Made by a program: the position numbers and the translations under genes. A stretch of DNA of 64,000 nucleotides from Sphingomonas sp. IC-56 (GTDB lineage: Bacteria; Pseudomonadota; Alphaproteobacteria; Sphingomonadales; Sphingomonadaceae), in contig NZ_JAJNDV010000001.1 in assembly GCF_021043375.1 (NCBI RefSeq), positions 248,001 through 312,000 of the forward strand, written 5' to 3'. Every line of letters starts with the position of its first letter. Position 1 is the first letter of the stretch. This document shows positions 30,634-39,530 of this stretch, in pieces. The notes below the pieces were generated by a model. It was not told the origin of the DNA, searched no databases, and was given only the letters and a program-made list of their open reading frames with translations.

Positions 30634-31509
30634 ATGGCACGCATCGCATTCATCGGCTTGGGCAACATGGGCGGCGGCATGGCGGCGAACCTCGCCAAGG
30701 CCGGGCATGACGTACGCGCCTTCGACCTGAGCCAGGACGCGCTCGACAAGGCGAAAAAGGCTGGCTGCCTCCCCGCCGCAACCGCCGTCGACGCGATCGA
30801 GGGCGCCGAGGCCGTCATCACCATGCTGCCGGCTGGCCGCTACGTCGAAGCCGTCTATGCCGACAGCGTGTTCGAACATGCCGAGCCGGGCGCAATCCTG
30901 ATCGACTGCTCGACGATCGACGTCGCCACCGCGCGCCGCGTCGCGCAGGCGGCGACCGACCACGGCCTCACCGCGGTCGACGCCCCCGTCTCGGGCGGCA
31001 TCGCCGCGGCCAATGCCGGAACCCTCACCTTCATGGTCGGCGGCAGCGCCACTGCCTTCGAAAAGGCAGAGCCCTTCCTGTCCGACATGGGCAAGTCGGT
31101 GATCCACGCGGGCGCCAATGGCGCAGGCCAGGCCGCCAAGATCTGCAACAACATGATCCTCGGCGCGACGATGATCGCCACCTGCGAGGCCTTCGTGCTC
31201 GCGGAAAAGCTCGGGCTCGACCCGCAGAAATTCTACGACGTCGCGTCGGTCAGCTCGGGTCAGAGCTGGTCGGTCACCAGCTATTGCCCTGTCCCAGGCG
31301 TCGGCCCGGAAACGCCTGCCGACCGCGACTATCAGGGTGGTTTCGCTGCGCCCTTGATGCTCAAGGACCTCCGCCTTGCGATGGAAGCAGCCGGCAGCGT
31401 CGACGCGCAAACCCCGATCGGCGCACGCGCCGCAGAGCTCTACGAGGCGTTCGTCGCGGGTGAAGGCGCCGGCCTAGACTTCTCGGGGATCATCAAGACG
31501 CTGCGCTGA
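30634..31509 (+). CDS. mmsB: 3-hydroxyisobutyrate dehydrogenase
   Basis: NAD-dependent oxidation of 3-hydroxyisobutyrate to methylmalonate semialdehyde, feeding MmsA. The 291-residue protein has the Rossmann motif FIGLGNMGGGMA (7-18), the substrate-site DAPVSGG (116-122) and the catalytic lysine (about Lys169) in GAGQAAKICNNM. It has an SD GGAGAGG and is the last gene of the valine operon. Confidence 0.94.
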   Translation: MARIAFIGLGNMGGGMAANLAKAGHDVRAFDLSQDALDKAKKAGCLPAATAVDAIEGAEAVITMLPAGRYVEAVYADSVFEHAEPGAILIDCSTIDVATARRVAQAATDHGLTAVDAPVSGGIAAANAGTLTFMVGGSATAFEKAEPFLSDMGKSVIHAGANGAGQAAKICNNMILGATMIATCEAFVLAEKLGLDPQKFYDVASVSSGQSWSVTSYCPVPGVGPETPADRDYQGGFAAPLMLKDLRLAMEAAGSVDAQTPIGARAAELYEAFVAGEGAGLDFSGIIKTLR

Positions 31510-31553
31510 ACGGCCTTAACTGCCTGTTTGCCGATCGGGCGCATAACAAGTCC

Positions 31554-32483
31554 ATGCGCCCGCTCCTTGCCCTGCTCGCCCTAGCCGCTCCTGCCGCCGC
31601 CCAGAGCCAGCAGCGCGCCCCCTTCGTCATCGCCGAGACCGGCCAGGGCTTCGCCACGCTCGACGAAGCGGTAAGCGAAGTGCGCGACGGCACCGCCACC
31701 ATCCTGATCGCACCAGGCACCTATCGCCAGTGCACGGTCCAGGCCGGCGGCCACATCACCTTCAAGGCGGCGGTGCCGGGCAAGGCCATCTTCGAAGCCG
31801 AAACCTGCGAGGACAAGGCCGCATTCGTCCTGCGCGGCCGCGGCTCGGTCGTCGATGGCATCGTCTTTCGCGGCTATTCGGTGAACGACGGCAACGGCGC
31901 CGGCATCCGCATCGAAATGGGCGACCTCACCGTCACCAACTCGATGTTCCTCGACAGCCAGGAAGGCATACTTGGCGGCGGTCACGAGACGGTGCGCCGC
32001 ATTACCGTCGACCGCTCCACCTTCTCGGGCCTGGGCCAGTGCGAGACCGAGAATTGCAGCCACTCGATCTATCTGGCGGTCGACGGGCTGGTCACCGTCA
32101 CCCGCTCGCGATTCGAGCGAGGCACCGGCGGCCACTACGTCAAGCTGCGCGCCCGCCAGGTGCAGATCACCAACAACAGCTTCGACGACAGCCGCGGCAG
32201 CAAGACCAACTACATGATCGACCTGTCCGAAGGCGGCACCGGCCTGATCTCCGGCAACACCTTCGTCCAGGGTCGGAACAAGGAGAACAACTCCGGCCTG
32301 ATCGTCGTCGCGGCTGAGGGCAAGACCTACCCCTCGGCCGGGCTGCGGGTGGAGGGCAACACCGCCACCCTCGCCCCCGGCGCGCCGACCAACCCCGCCT
32401 TCGTCGCCGATCTCAGTGGACAGCAGATCCAGCTTGGCAACAACAAGCTGGGAGCCGGCATCCGCCCCTTCGAACGGCGCTAG
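31554..32483 (+). CDS. Secreted right-handed beta-helix protein
   Basis: A 309-residue protein with a short signal peptide (LLALLALAAPAAAQ) followed by repeats typical of parallel beta-helices (VVDGIVFRGYSVND, LTVTNSMFLDSQEGI, VQITNNSFDDSRGSK, LISGNTFVQG). The fold is found in polysaccharide lyases and surface proteins, but no catalytic signature is recognised, so no substrate is proposed. It ends one base before the convergent phosphatase gene, with no room for a terminator. Confidence 0.75.
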   Translation: MRPLLALLALAAPAAAQSQQRAPFVIAETGQGFATLDEAVSEVRDGTATILIAPGTYRQCTVQAGGHITFKAAVPGKAIFEAETCEDKAAFVLRGRGSVVDGIVFRGYSVNDGNGAGIRIEMGDLTVTNSMFLDSQEGILGGGHETVRRITVDRSTFSGLGQCETENCSHSIYLAVDGLVTVTRSRFERGTGGHYVKLRARQVQITNNSFDDSRGSKTNYMIDLSEGGTGLISGNTFVQGRNKENNSGLIVVAAEGKTYPSAGLRVEGNTATLAPGAPTNPAFVADLSGQQIQLGNNKLGAGIRPFERR

Positions 32484-32484
32484 C

Positions 32485-34134
32485 TCACCGGCAGCTGTCA
32501 CCCGGGCCCGCATCCAGATCCAGGCAGCGCCCGTCGATCTCGACCGGCACCGGCACCTTGACCAGCGCGGCCAGCGTCGGGGCGATGTCGACCGTCTCGA
32601 CCGACAGCGGTTGCTCGAACCCCGTCATGCCCTTGCGCCAGAACAGGATCGGCACGCGCCGGTCATAGTCCCAGAAGCTGCCATGCGTCGCCACCGACCG
32701 ACCCATCGGATCGGCGATCGACGTCACCCGCGGCTTCAGCGCCACGACGAAATCGCCCGAGCGTGACGGATCAAAGGATTCGCGCGCTCGCTCCAGCATC
32801 GTCCAGGTCTCGGGAGGCGTGGTCGGGCGCGGCGTCGCCAGGATCTGCGCACGGGTATAGACGCCATGGACCTGCGGATGCGCGGCATAGCGCCGCATCG
32901 CCTCGGCCAGCACCTTGTCACGCTGCGCCTTGGGCAGCACCGGGTCGACATAGATGTCCCCCGCAGCGCTGCCGCGCAGCGGATTGCCAGCGATGCCCAG
33001 CTTGGCCGCGATCTCGGCGCCAGCGGCCTTAGGGTCCAGCGCGCGATCCATCCGTGCGGCGGTAGGGGCGGCGTGCTCGTCATGCCGCTCGGGCAGGTCG
33101 TGGCCGCCATGGTCGGCGGTCAGCGCCACCGCATAGTCCACGCCCGTCTTGTCCAGCACGGCGAACAGCTTGCCCAGCGTCTGGTCCAGCGCGAACATCT
33201 GGATGCACATCTCGCTGCCTTCGGTGCCAAAGGTGTGCCCGACATAGTCCGTCGCCGACGCCCCCAGGATCAGCAGATCGGTATGCCCGCCCTGGCCCAG
33301 CTTCATGTCGGTGGCGACGCCTGCGCCCAGCGCCAGGATCGCCTCGTCGAACTCGGGCGAGGCGCGGAACGCGCCGGCGTTCCCGGCGGTACGCGCGAAG
33401 CGGCCGTCGCCCACCGTCTTGGTCGCACCCAGCCGGATCGCCCGGCTGCGCGCCTGGCAGAATGCCGGCAGCGCCATCGGCGCCTGCGCCTCGCCGATAC
33501 GCGCCGTCACATTGGCGTTCATGCGGGTGACCATCGCCGGTGCGGTGCGACCAGCATAGGACACGAACGCCTTGCCATTCCACCACCAGAGTTCGTCGAC
33601 CTTGTGGCCGCCCATCATCACTGCGGCGCGATCCTTGCCCGCCACCGAGACGACGCGGGTCGCCGGGTCAGCGAGCTTCATCCACTCGCCCAGCGTGGGC
33701 ACCTTCAAATGCTTGTCGGACACCGTGTAGCTGTCGGAGTCGCTGCCGGGCACGCTCTCGTCCTCGGCGCAGTAGACCTTCTTGTCCGCGCGCGGCGCGT
33801 TGAAGTCGACCCACTCATTGGCGACGATCCCGGTCCGCCAGGGCCGCGCACCGCTCAGAATCGTGGAATGCCCCGGGCACGTCTCGGTCGCGGCATGGCT
33901 CTGATAGCCCGACGGGAACACCACCCCGGACATCAGCCGCGCCAGCCCGCCAGTGAACTGCGCCCGGTATTCCGCGAACAAGTCGGCGGAGAACTGGTCG
34001 ACGGAGATCACCACCACCAGGTTGGGCGGCGAAGTCGGCGCCGCAGCGGGCGCTGGTGCCGGCGCCTGCTGGGCAGTGGCGGGCGACGCAGCTAGCAGCG
34101 CCAGCGCGGCGGCAATGGGGGGTGCGAACTTCAT
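32485..34134 (-). CDS. phoK: Secreted alkaline phosphatase, PafA/PhoK type
   Basis: A 549-residue exported metallo-phosphomonoesterase with a signal peptide ending SPATAQ and a Pro/Ala linker. It keeps the metal and catalytic residues known from the Sphingomonas PhoK/SPAP enzyme: Asp in VISVDQF (~46), nucleophile Thr in ETCPGH (~85), Asp/His in ATDYVGH, Asp-His in LTADHGGHD and the late His in VATHGSFWDYD. ATG 34134 is chosen over an upstream start because it opens the signal peptide. It is divergent from the DsbD-like gene; no clear Pho box was seen. Confidence 0.9.
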   Translation of the reverse strand: MKFAPPIAAALALLAASPATAQQAPAPAPAAAPTSPPNLVVVISVDQFSADLFAEYRAQFTGGLARLMSGVVFPSGYQSHAATETCPGHSTILSGARPWRTGIVANEWVDFNAPRADKKVYCAEDESVPGSDSDSYTVSDKHLKVPTLGEWMKLADPATRVVSVAGKDRAAVMMGGHKVDELWWWNGKAFVSYAGRTAPAMVTRMNANVTARIGEAQAPMALPAFCQARSRAIRLGATKTVGDGRFARTAGNAGAFRASPEFDEAILALGAGVATDMKLGQGGHTDLLILGASATDYVGHTFGTEGSEMCIQMFALDQTLGKLFAVLDKTGVDYAVALTADHGGHDLPERHDEHAAPTAARMDRALDPKAAGAEIAAKLGIAGNPLRGSAAGDIYVDPVLPKAQRDKVLAEAMRRYAAHPQVHGVYTRAQILATPRPTTPPETWTMLERARESFDPSRSGDFVVALKPRVTSIADPMGRSVATHGSFWDYDRRVPILFWRKGMTGFEQPLSVETVDIAPTLAALVKVPVPVEIDGRCLDLDAGPGDSCR

Positions 34135-34208
34135 GGGGGCCGGCTCCGGCAAGGAAAGGATATGCACCCAGCTATTGTCCAACGGCGCGTCCTGGGCAAG
34201 GACAGCCA

Positions 34209-36218
34209 ATGGCCTTGCTTCGTTTCGGATTGATGTCGCTGCTGCTGGCGCTTGCCGCACTGCCCGCGGCCGCCCAGCCGGTGGGCAAGGGCCCGCATGT
34301 CCGCATCACCCTGCTGGCCGAAACCGATCGTCCCGCTGCGGGCAGCGAAGTAACGCTGGCCTTCGCTTCGGTCCCCGAAAAGGGCTGGCACGCTTATTGG
34401 CAGAATCCCGGCGATGCGGGCCTCCCGGCACGCTATGACTGGTCGCTGCCAGCGGACGTGACCACAGGCGATCCTCGCTATCCGGTGCCCCAGCGGCTGC
34501 TCATCTCCGGGCTGATGAACTATGTGTATGAAAAGCCCTTCGCGCCGCTGGTGACGCTGAAGCTGCCCCCGAACGTCAGCGGCACGCTGCCGATCCGGGT
34601 GAAGCTCGATTATCTGGTATGCACCGACGCGATCTGCGTGCCCGAACGCGCCGAGCTCACGACCACACTGACCGTGGGCGACGGCAGCATCACCGCCGAC
34701 CGCCACGCACAGTTTGACGCCTGGCGCGCCGCCCTGCCCAAGCCGCTCGGCAGCACCGCGCGCTTCGAGGTCGAGGGCCAGAGCATCCGCCTTGCGATCC
34801 CCTACCCAGCGGGTGCGGCGCTTGGCGATGCCTATTTCTACCCGCTGACTCAGAACGCAATCGACTACGCCGCGCCCCAGACCGTCACCCGCGATGGCGA
34901 CCGACTCGTTATCCAGACGGGTGCAAAAGGGCAGCCGGCAAAGCTGGAAGGGCTGCTCCAGGCGGGCGGGCGCGGACTGCTCGTCACTGCCGAGCCAGGC
35001 TCCGTCCCCGCTCCTGCGTCGCCGACCAGCGGCAGCGTGGCGACTGCCGCCCTCGCCTTCCTCGCCGCGATTCTGGGCGGGCTGATCCTCAACATCATGC
35101 CGTGCGTCTTCCCGATCCTCAGCTTGAAGGCGCTCAGCCTCGCCAAGGGCAACGGTGCCGACCCGCGCGGCGAGGCGCTGGCCTATACCGCCGGGGTAGT
35201 GCTGGTGTGCCTCGCGCTGGGCGGGGCCTTGCTCGCCCTCCGCGCCGGCGGAGCGGCCGCGGGCTGGGCGTTCCAGCTCCAGGACCCCCGCGTCATCCTG
35301 GTGCTGCTGTTGCTCACCACTGCAATCGCCCTCAACCTCGCTGGGCTTTTCGAAGTGAACGCACCCGGCCTCGCCAATCGCGCGGCGGCCAGTGGCCGGG
35401 GCGGCGCCTTCGCCACCGGCGCTCTCGCCGCGTTCGTCGCCACCCCCTGCGCCGGACCCTTCATGGCCTCGGCCCTTGGCGCCGCGCTGATCCTCCCCTG
35501 GCCCGCGGCGCTCGCGGTGTTTGCCGGCCTCGGCCTCGGCATCGCCCTCCCCTTCCTGCTGCTGGGCTTCGTGCCCGCACTCCGGCGCAGGCTCCCAAAG
35601 CCAGGCGCCTGGATGGCCACCTTCCGCCATCTGCTGTCGCTGCCGATGTTCCTAACCGCGCTCGCGCTCGCCTGGGTGCTCGGACGCCAGGCCGGGGTGA
35701 ACGGCATGACCGTCGGCCTCGCCGCCGCGCTGCTCGCCGCCGTCGCGCTGTGGTGGGCGGGTATTCGCCAGCGTCGCGGCGCCTCCCGCGCCTGGCTGCC
35801 AGCCCTGCCGCTGCTGCTCCTCGCCTGCGCCAGCGCAGCCCTCGTGGGCCCCGCCCAGGCCGAGCAGCGCGCACCCTCGGGCGCCGAGCCCTTCAGCGAA
35901 GCGCGCCTTGCCCAGCTTCGCGCCGAGCGCCGCCCGGTCTTCGCCTATTTCACCGCCGACTGGTGCCTCAGCTGCAAGGTGAACGAGAAGGCGGTGATCG
36001 AGACCGACGCCGTGCGCAACGCCCTGCGCGACGGCAAGGTGGCGGTGCTGGTCGGCGACTGGACTAATGGCGACCCGACGCTTGGCCGCTTCATCGAACG
36101 GCACAATCGCGCCGGGGTGCCGCTCTACCTGTGGTACGCTCCGGGCCAGCATGCACCCCAGCTTCTGCCGCAAATCCTCAGCCGCGCGCAGCTCGTAGAC
36201 CTCGCCCGCGCACGTTAA
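34209..36218 (+). CDS. DsbD-like thiol:disulfide interchange protein
   Basis: A 669-residue membrane protein: signal peptide (ALAALPAAAQ), an N-terminal periplasmic domain with a VCTDAICVPE pair of cysteines, a polytopic DsbD core with two cysteine sites (IMPCVFPILSLK, ATPCAGPFM) and a C-terminal thioredoxin-like domain with WCLSCK. It should pass electrons from cytoplasmic thioredoxin to periplasmic disulfides. The layout resembles the ScsB branch, with its larger N-terminal domain, as well as classical DsbD. ATG 34209 opens the signal peptide. Confidence 0.88.
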   Translation: MALLRFGLMSLLLALAALPAAAQPVGKGPHVRITLLAETDRPAAGSEVTLAFASVPEKGWHAYWQNPGDAGLPARYDWSLPADVTTGDPRYPVPQRLLISGLMNYVYEKPFAPLVTLKLPPNVSGTLPIRVKLDYLVCTDAICVPERAELTTTLTVGDGSITADRHAQFDAWRAALPKPLGSTARFEVEGQSIRLAIPYPAGAALGDAYFYPLTQNAIDYAAPQTVTRDGDRLVIQTGAKGQPAKLEGLLQAGGRGLLVTAEPGSVPAPASPTSGSVATAALAFLAAILGGLILNIMPCVFPILSLKALSLAKGNGADPRGEALAYTAGVVLVCLALGGALLALRAGGAAAGWAFQLQDPRVILVLLLLTTAIALNLAGLFEVNAPGLANRAAASGRGGAFATGALAAFVATPCAGPFMASALGAALILPWPAALAVFAGLGLGIALPFLLLGFVPALRRRLPKPGAWMATFRHLLSLPMFLTALALAWVLGRQAGVNGMTVGLAAALLAAVALWWAGIRQRRGASRAWLPALPLLLLACASAALVGPAQAEQRAPSGAEPFSEARLAQLRAERRPVFAYFTADWCLSCKVNEKAVIETDAVRNALRDGKVAVLVGDWTNGDPTLGRFIERHNRAGVPLYLWYAPGQHAPQLLPQILSRAQLVDLARAR

Positions 36219-36286
36219 TTCGCTTGTACGCTGTAATGGCGCGATGCAGCATGGAACTTGCAGGCACTTCAACGCTTGGAGCGCGA

Positions 36287-37768
36287 ATGGGAACAATCGG
36301 GGCGTTCGACGAAATCTGGGGGCATGGCGGGCCAACGACACCGCGGCCTGAATTTGACGCGCTGTCGCGCTGGGTCGCCGACACGCCTCGCGACGAACTC
36401 CACCGCCGCCAGCAATCGGCCGAAGCCGCTTTCCGCCAGCTTGGCATCACCTTCGCCGTCTATGGCGACAATGACGCCGCCGAGCGGATCATCCCGTTCG
36501 ACATCGTGCCGCGCATCTTCCTGCACCAGGAATGGGCCAGTCTCTCCGAAGGGCTGGTCCAGCGCGTTCAGGCAATCAACGCCTTCCTCGAAGACATTTA
36601 TGGCGAGCGCCGCATCCTTGCCGAAGGGCTGATCCCGCCTGAACTCATCTTCCGCAACGACCAGTTCCGCCCCGAAGTCGCCGGCATCCGCCCGCCGCAC
36701 GGCATATGGGCGCATATCTGCGGCATCGATCTGGTCCGCACGGGCCCCGACCAGTTCTTCGTGCTGGAGGACAATGCCCGCACGCCCTCGGGCGTCTCCT
36801 ACATGCTGGAGAACCGTGAGGCGATGTTGCGCCTCTGCCCCGAACTGTTCCGCGAATTCCGCGTCGCCCCGGTCGACAGCTATCCCGATCGCCTGCTCGA
36901 AACGATGCGCTCGGTGGCCCCGGGCGGCAACGCCAACCCGGTCTGCGTCGTGCTGACCCCTGGCCACTTCAACTCGGCCTATTACGAACACAGCTTCCTT
37001 GCCGATTCCATGGGAATCGAACTGGTCGAGGCTGCCGACCTCGTGGTCGACGACGATTTCGTCTGGGTACAGACCGTCGGTGGCCGCGTGCGGGTGGACG
37101 TGATCTATCGTCGCATCGACGACGACTTTCTCGATCCGCTCACCTTCCGCCCCGATTCGATGCTGGGCGTTCCCGGCCTCATGGCCGCCTATCGCGCCGG
37201 CAATGTTGCGCTGATCAACGCGCCTGGCAACGGCATCGCCGACGACAAGGCGATCTACAGCTACATGCCGGAGATCGTCCGCTTCTACACCGGACAGGAC
37301 GCCAAGCTGCCGAACGTCGAAACCTGGCGCTGCCGCGAGCCGCAGGCGCTGAAATACGTGCTCGACAATCTGCCCGATCTGGTCGTGAAGCTGGTCGACG
37401 GCTCGGGCGGCTACGGCATGCTGGTCGGCCCCACGGCCACGAAGCAGGAAATTGCCGACTTCCGCGCCGCGCTGATCGCCGAGCCGCACCGCTATATCGC
37501 CCAGCCAACGCTGGCGCTCTCCACCGTGCCGACGCTGGTCGAACAGGGCCTGGCGCCGCGCCATGTCGACTTCCGCCCCTTCGTGCTGACCGGCAGCGAC
37601 GGCGTGCGCGTGGTCCCGGGCGGCCTCACCCGCGTGGCGCTACGCGAAGGTTCGCTGGTGGTAAACTCCAGCCAGGGCGGCGGCACCAAGGACAGCTTCG
37701 TGCTGCTGGAAGATGGCGCGCCCGGCCAGCGCCAATCGCAGTCGCAGTCGCAGCGTCAGGGAGTGTGA
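36287..37768 (+). CDS. Circularly permuted ATP-grasp protein (type 2)
   Basis: A 493-residue protein beginning MGTIGAFDEIWGHGG, with GSGGYGMLVGPTA and VLEDNARTPSGVSYMLENR, as in circularly permuted ATP-grasp amide ligases. Together with the alpha-E and transglutaminase-like genes it forms a widespread bacterial cluster predicted to make or modify a peptide; the product is unknown. ATG 36287 has SD GGAG; earlier ATGs at 36236 and 36251 are possible. The C-terminus has a QSQSQSQ run. Confidence 0.88.
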   Translation: MGTIGAFDEIWGHGGPTTPRPEFDALSRWVADTPRDELHRRQQSAEAAFRQLGITFAVYGDNDAAERIIPFDIVPRIFLHQEWASLSEGLVQRVQAINAFLEDIYGERRILAEGLIPPELIFRNDQFRPEVAGIRPPHGIWAHICGIDLVRTGPDQFFVLEDNARTPSGVSYMLENREAMLRLCPELFREFRVAPVDSYPDRLLETMRSVAPGGNANPVCVVLTPGHFNSAYYEHSFLADSMGIELVEAADLVVDDDFVWVQTVGGRVRVDVIYRRIDDDFLDPLTFRPDSMLGVPGLMAAYRAGNVALINAPGNGIADDKAIYSYMPEIVRFYTGQDAKLPNVETWRCREPQALKYVLDNLPDLVVKLVDGSGGYGMLVGPTATKQEIADFRAALIAEPHRYIAQPTLALSTVPTLVEQGLAPRHVDFRPFVLTGSDGVRVVPGGLTRVALREGSLVVNSSQGGGTKDSFVLLEDGAPGQRQSQSQSQRQGV

Positions 37769-37775
37769 GCGCGCC

Positions 37776-38717
37776 ATGCTGATGCTCTCCCGCACCGCCG
37801 CCGCGCTCTACTGGCTGGGCCGCTATGTCGAACGCGCGGACTTCATCGCCCGTCTGGTCGAAGCGACCATCCGCCTCGACGCGCTCTCCGCCCGCCCGGC
37901 CGGCGAGGCCGCGTGGCAAAGTGCGCTCGCGGTCAGCTACACCGACGAAGCCTTTGCCGCGACCGGGCGCGACCTGACCCAGGCCCATGTCGCGCATTTC
38001 CTGACGCTGGATACGGCCAATCCCGGCTCAATCATCCGCTGCCTGGAAATGGCGCGGAACAACGCGCGTGCTGTGCGCACCGCGCTGACCCGCGACGCAT
38101 GGACCGCGATCAACCGCGCCTGGCTGCTGTTCCAACAGCGGCCGAGCACCGGCAGCGCCACCGAAACCTTGAACCTGGTCGAACAGATCAAGGGCGAGAC
38201 CCGCGGCTTCGAAGGGTCGATCCACCGCATGATGCGGAACGAGGCGACCTGGCTGATCCAGCTCGGCGCAGCAGTGGAGCGCGCCGACAACACCGCGCGG
38301 CTGATCGACGTCAAATACCACCTGCTGCTGCCCCAGGGCGAACCGGTAGGCGGCGTCGTCGACCGTGATCAGTGGACCACAATCCTTCAGACCGTGTCCG
38401 CGGTGAACGCCTATCGCTGGCTCTACAAGGAAGGCCTGCAGCCCAGCAACGTGATTGACCTGCTGCTCAGCCGTACCGAACTGCCTCGCAGTCTCGCCGC
38501 GTGCGTCGAAGAGAGCGTAAGCATCCTCAGCCATCTCGCCAAGCGCACCGGCCTTCAGGGGGAAGCCGACCGCATGGCCCGCGCCCGCATGGCGCGCATG
38601 CAGAAAACCCGCGCCTCGGACGTCATTGTCAGCGGCCTCCACGAACATCTCACCGCCTTTATTCAGGAAAACGCGATGCTCGACGCCGCGATCAGCCGCC
38701 AGTTCCGGTTCATCTGA
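37776..38717 (+). CDS. Alpha-E domain protein
   Basis: A 313-residue all-helical protein starting MLMLSRTAAALYWLGRYVER, the typical alpha-E (DUF403) opening, with AVERADNTARLIDVKYHLLLP and a C-terminal helical bundle. The family always accompanies the permuted ATP-grasp protein and is thought to be its partner. It starts seven bases after that gene and its stop overlaps the next start by one base (TGATG). Confidence 0.88.
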   Translation: MLMLSRTAAALYWLGRYVERADFIARLVEATIRLDALSARPAGEAAWQSALAVSYTDEAFAATGRDLTQAHVAHFLTLDTANPGSIIRCLEMARNNARAVRTALTRDAWTAINRAWLLFQQRPSTGSATETLNLVEQIKGETRGFEGSIHRMMRNEATWLIQLGAAVERADNTARLIDVKYHLLLPQGEPVGGVVDRDQWTTILQTVSAVNAYRWLYKEGLQPSNVIDLLLSRTELPRSLAACVEESVSILSHLAKRTGLQGEADRMARARMARMQKTRASDVIVSGLHEHLTAFIQENAMLDAAISRQFRFI

Positions 38718-39526
38718 TGCGCATCGCGATCGATCATCACACGCGCTATCGCTTTTCGAAGCCGCAGGACCGCATTGTCCAGATGCTGCGCCTGACTCCC
38801 CGCGACACGCGCGATCAGACGGTCGTTAGCTGGATGGTCAGCGTCGATTGCGACGCCCGGCTGCGCGAGGCCACTGATGGCTTCGGTAACGCTGTCACCA
38901 TGCTCTATGCCGATGGTCCGCTCAAATCGCTCGACGTGCATGTCACGGGCGAGGTGCTGACCACCAATGCCGACGGCGTGGTCCATGGCTCCGCGGAACC
39001 GCTGCCGCCCCTCCTGTACCTCCGCGCGACCCCGCGTACCGCGCCGGGCGAGGGCCTCCCTGACTTCGCAGCGGACAGCGTCGCCGGCGCCGGCGACCGC
39101 CTGGACGCACTCCACCGCCTCAACCGCGCGCTCCACGCCCGCTTCCCCTGCGCCCCCGACGCCCCCGACAATCGCGCCTCCGCGGCCGAAGCCTTCGCCG
39201 CCGGCTCGGCAACGGCGCGCGACGTCGCGCAGATGTTCATTGCCGCCGCGCGTGGCCTGGAGATCCCGGCGCGCTATGTCTCGGGCTATCGCAGCGACAG
39301 CGTCGCCCACTCCGCGCCCCACGCCTGGGCCGAAGCGCATGTCGACGGCCTTGGCTGGGTGAGCTTCGATCCCGTGACCGGCCTGTCCCCCGACCATCAT
39401 TATGTCCGGGTCGCGGTCGGGCTGGACGCGGCGGGTGCATCGGCAATCGCCGGAACCCGCGTGGGCCACGGCCTGGAACAGCTCGACGTCGACCTACACG
39501 TCGAACAACTCGGCACCGACGCCTAG
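38717..39526 (+). CDS. Transglutaminase-like protein lacking the catalytic cysteine
   Basis: A 269-residue protein with the N-terminal beta domain (MRIAIDHHTRYRF) and a transglutaminase-core fold. Where active relatives read G-x-C-R/Q-D-F-A-H it reads TARDVAQ, so the nucleophile aligns with Ala167. The His202 (APHAWAEAHV) and Asp218 (FDPVTG) equivalents remain. It is third in the ATP-grasp/alpha-E cluster and may be a binding or scaffold version. It ends four bases before the convergent LuxR-type gene. Confidence 0.83.
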   Translation: MRIAIDHHTRYRFSKPQDRIVQMLRLTPRDTRDQTVVSWMVSVDCDARLREATDGFGNAVTMLYADGPLKSLDVHVTGEVLTTNADGVVHGSAEPLPPLLYLRATPRTAPGEGLPDFAADSVAGAGDRLDALHRLNRALHARFPCAPDAPDNRASAAEAFAAGSATARDVAQMFIAAARGLEIPARYVSGYRSDSVAHSAPHAWAEAHVDGLGWVSFDPVTGLSPDHHYVRVAVGLDAAGASAIAGTRVGHGLEQLDVDLHVEQLGTDA

Positions 39527-39530
39527 GCGC

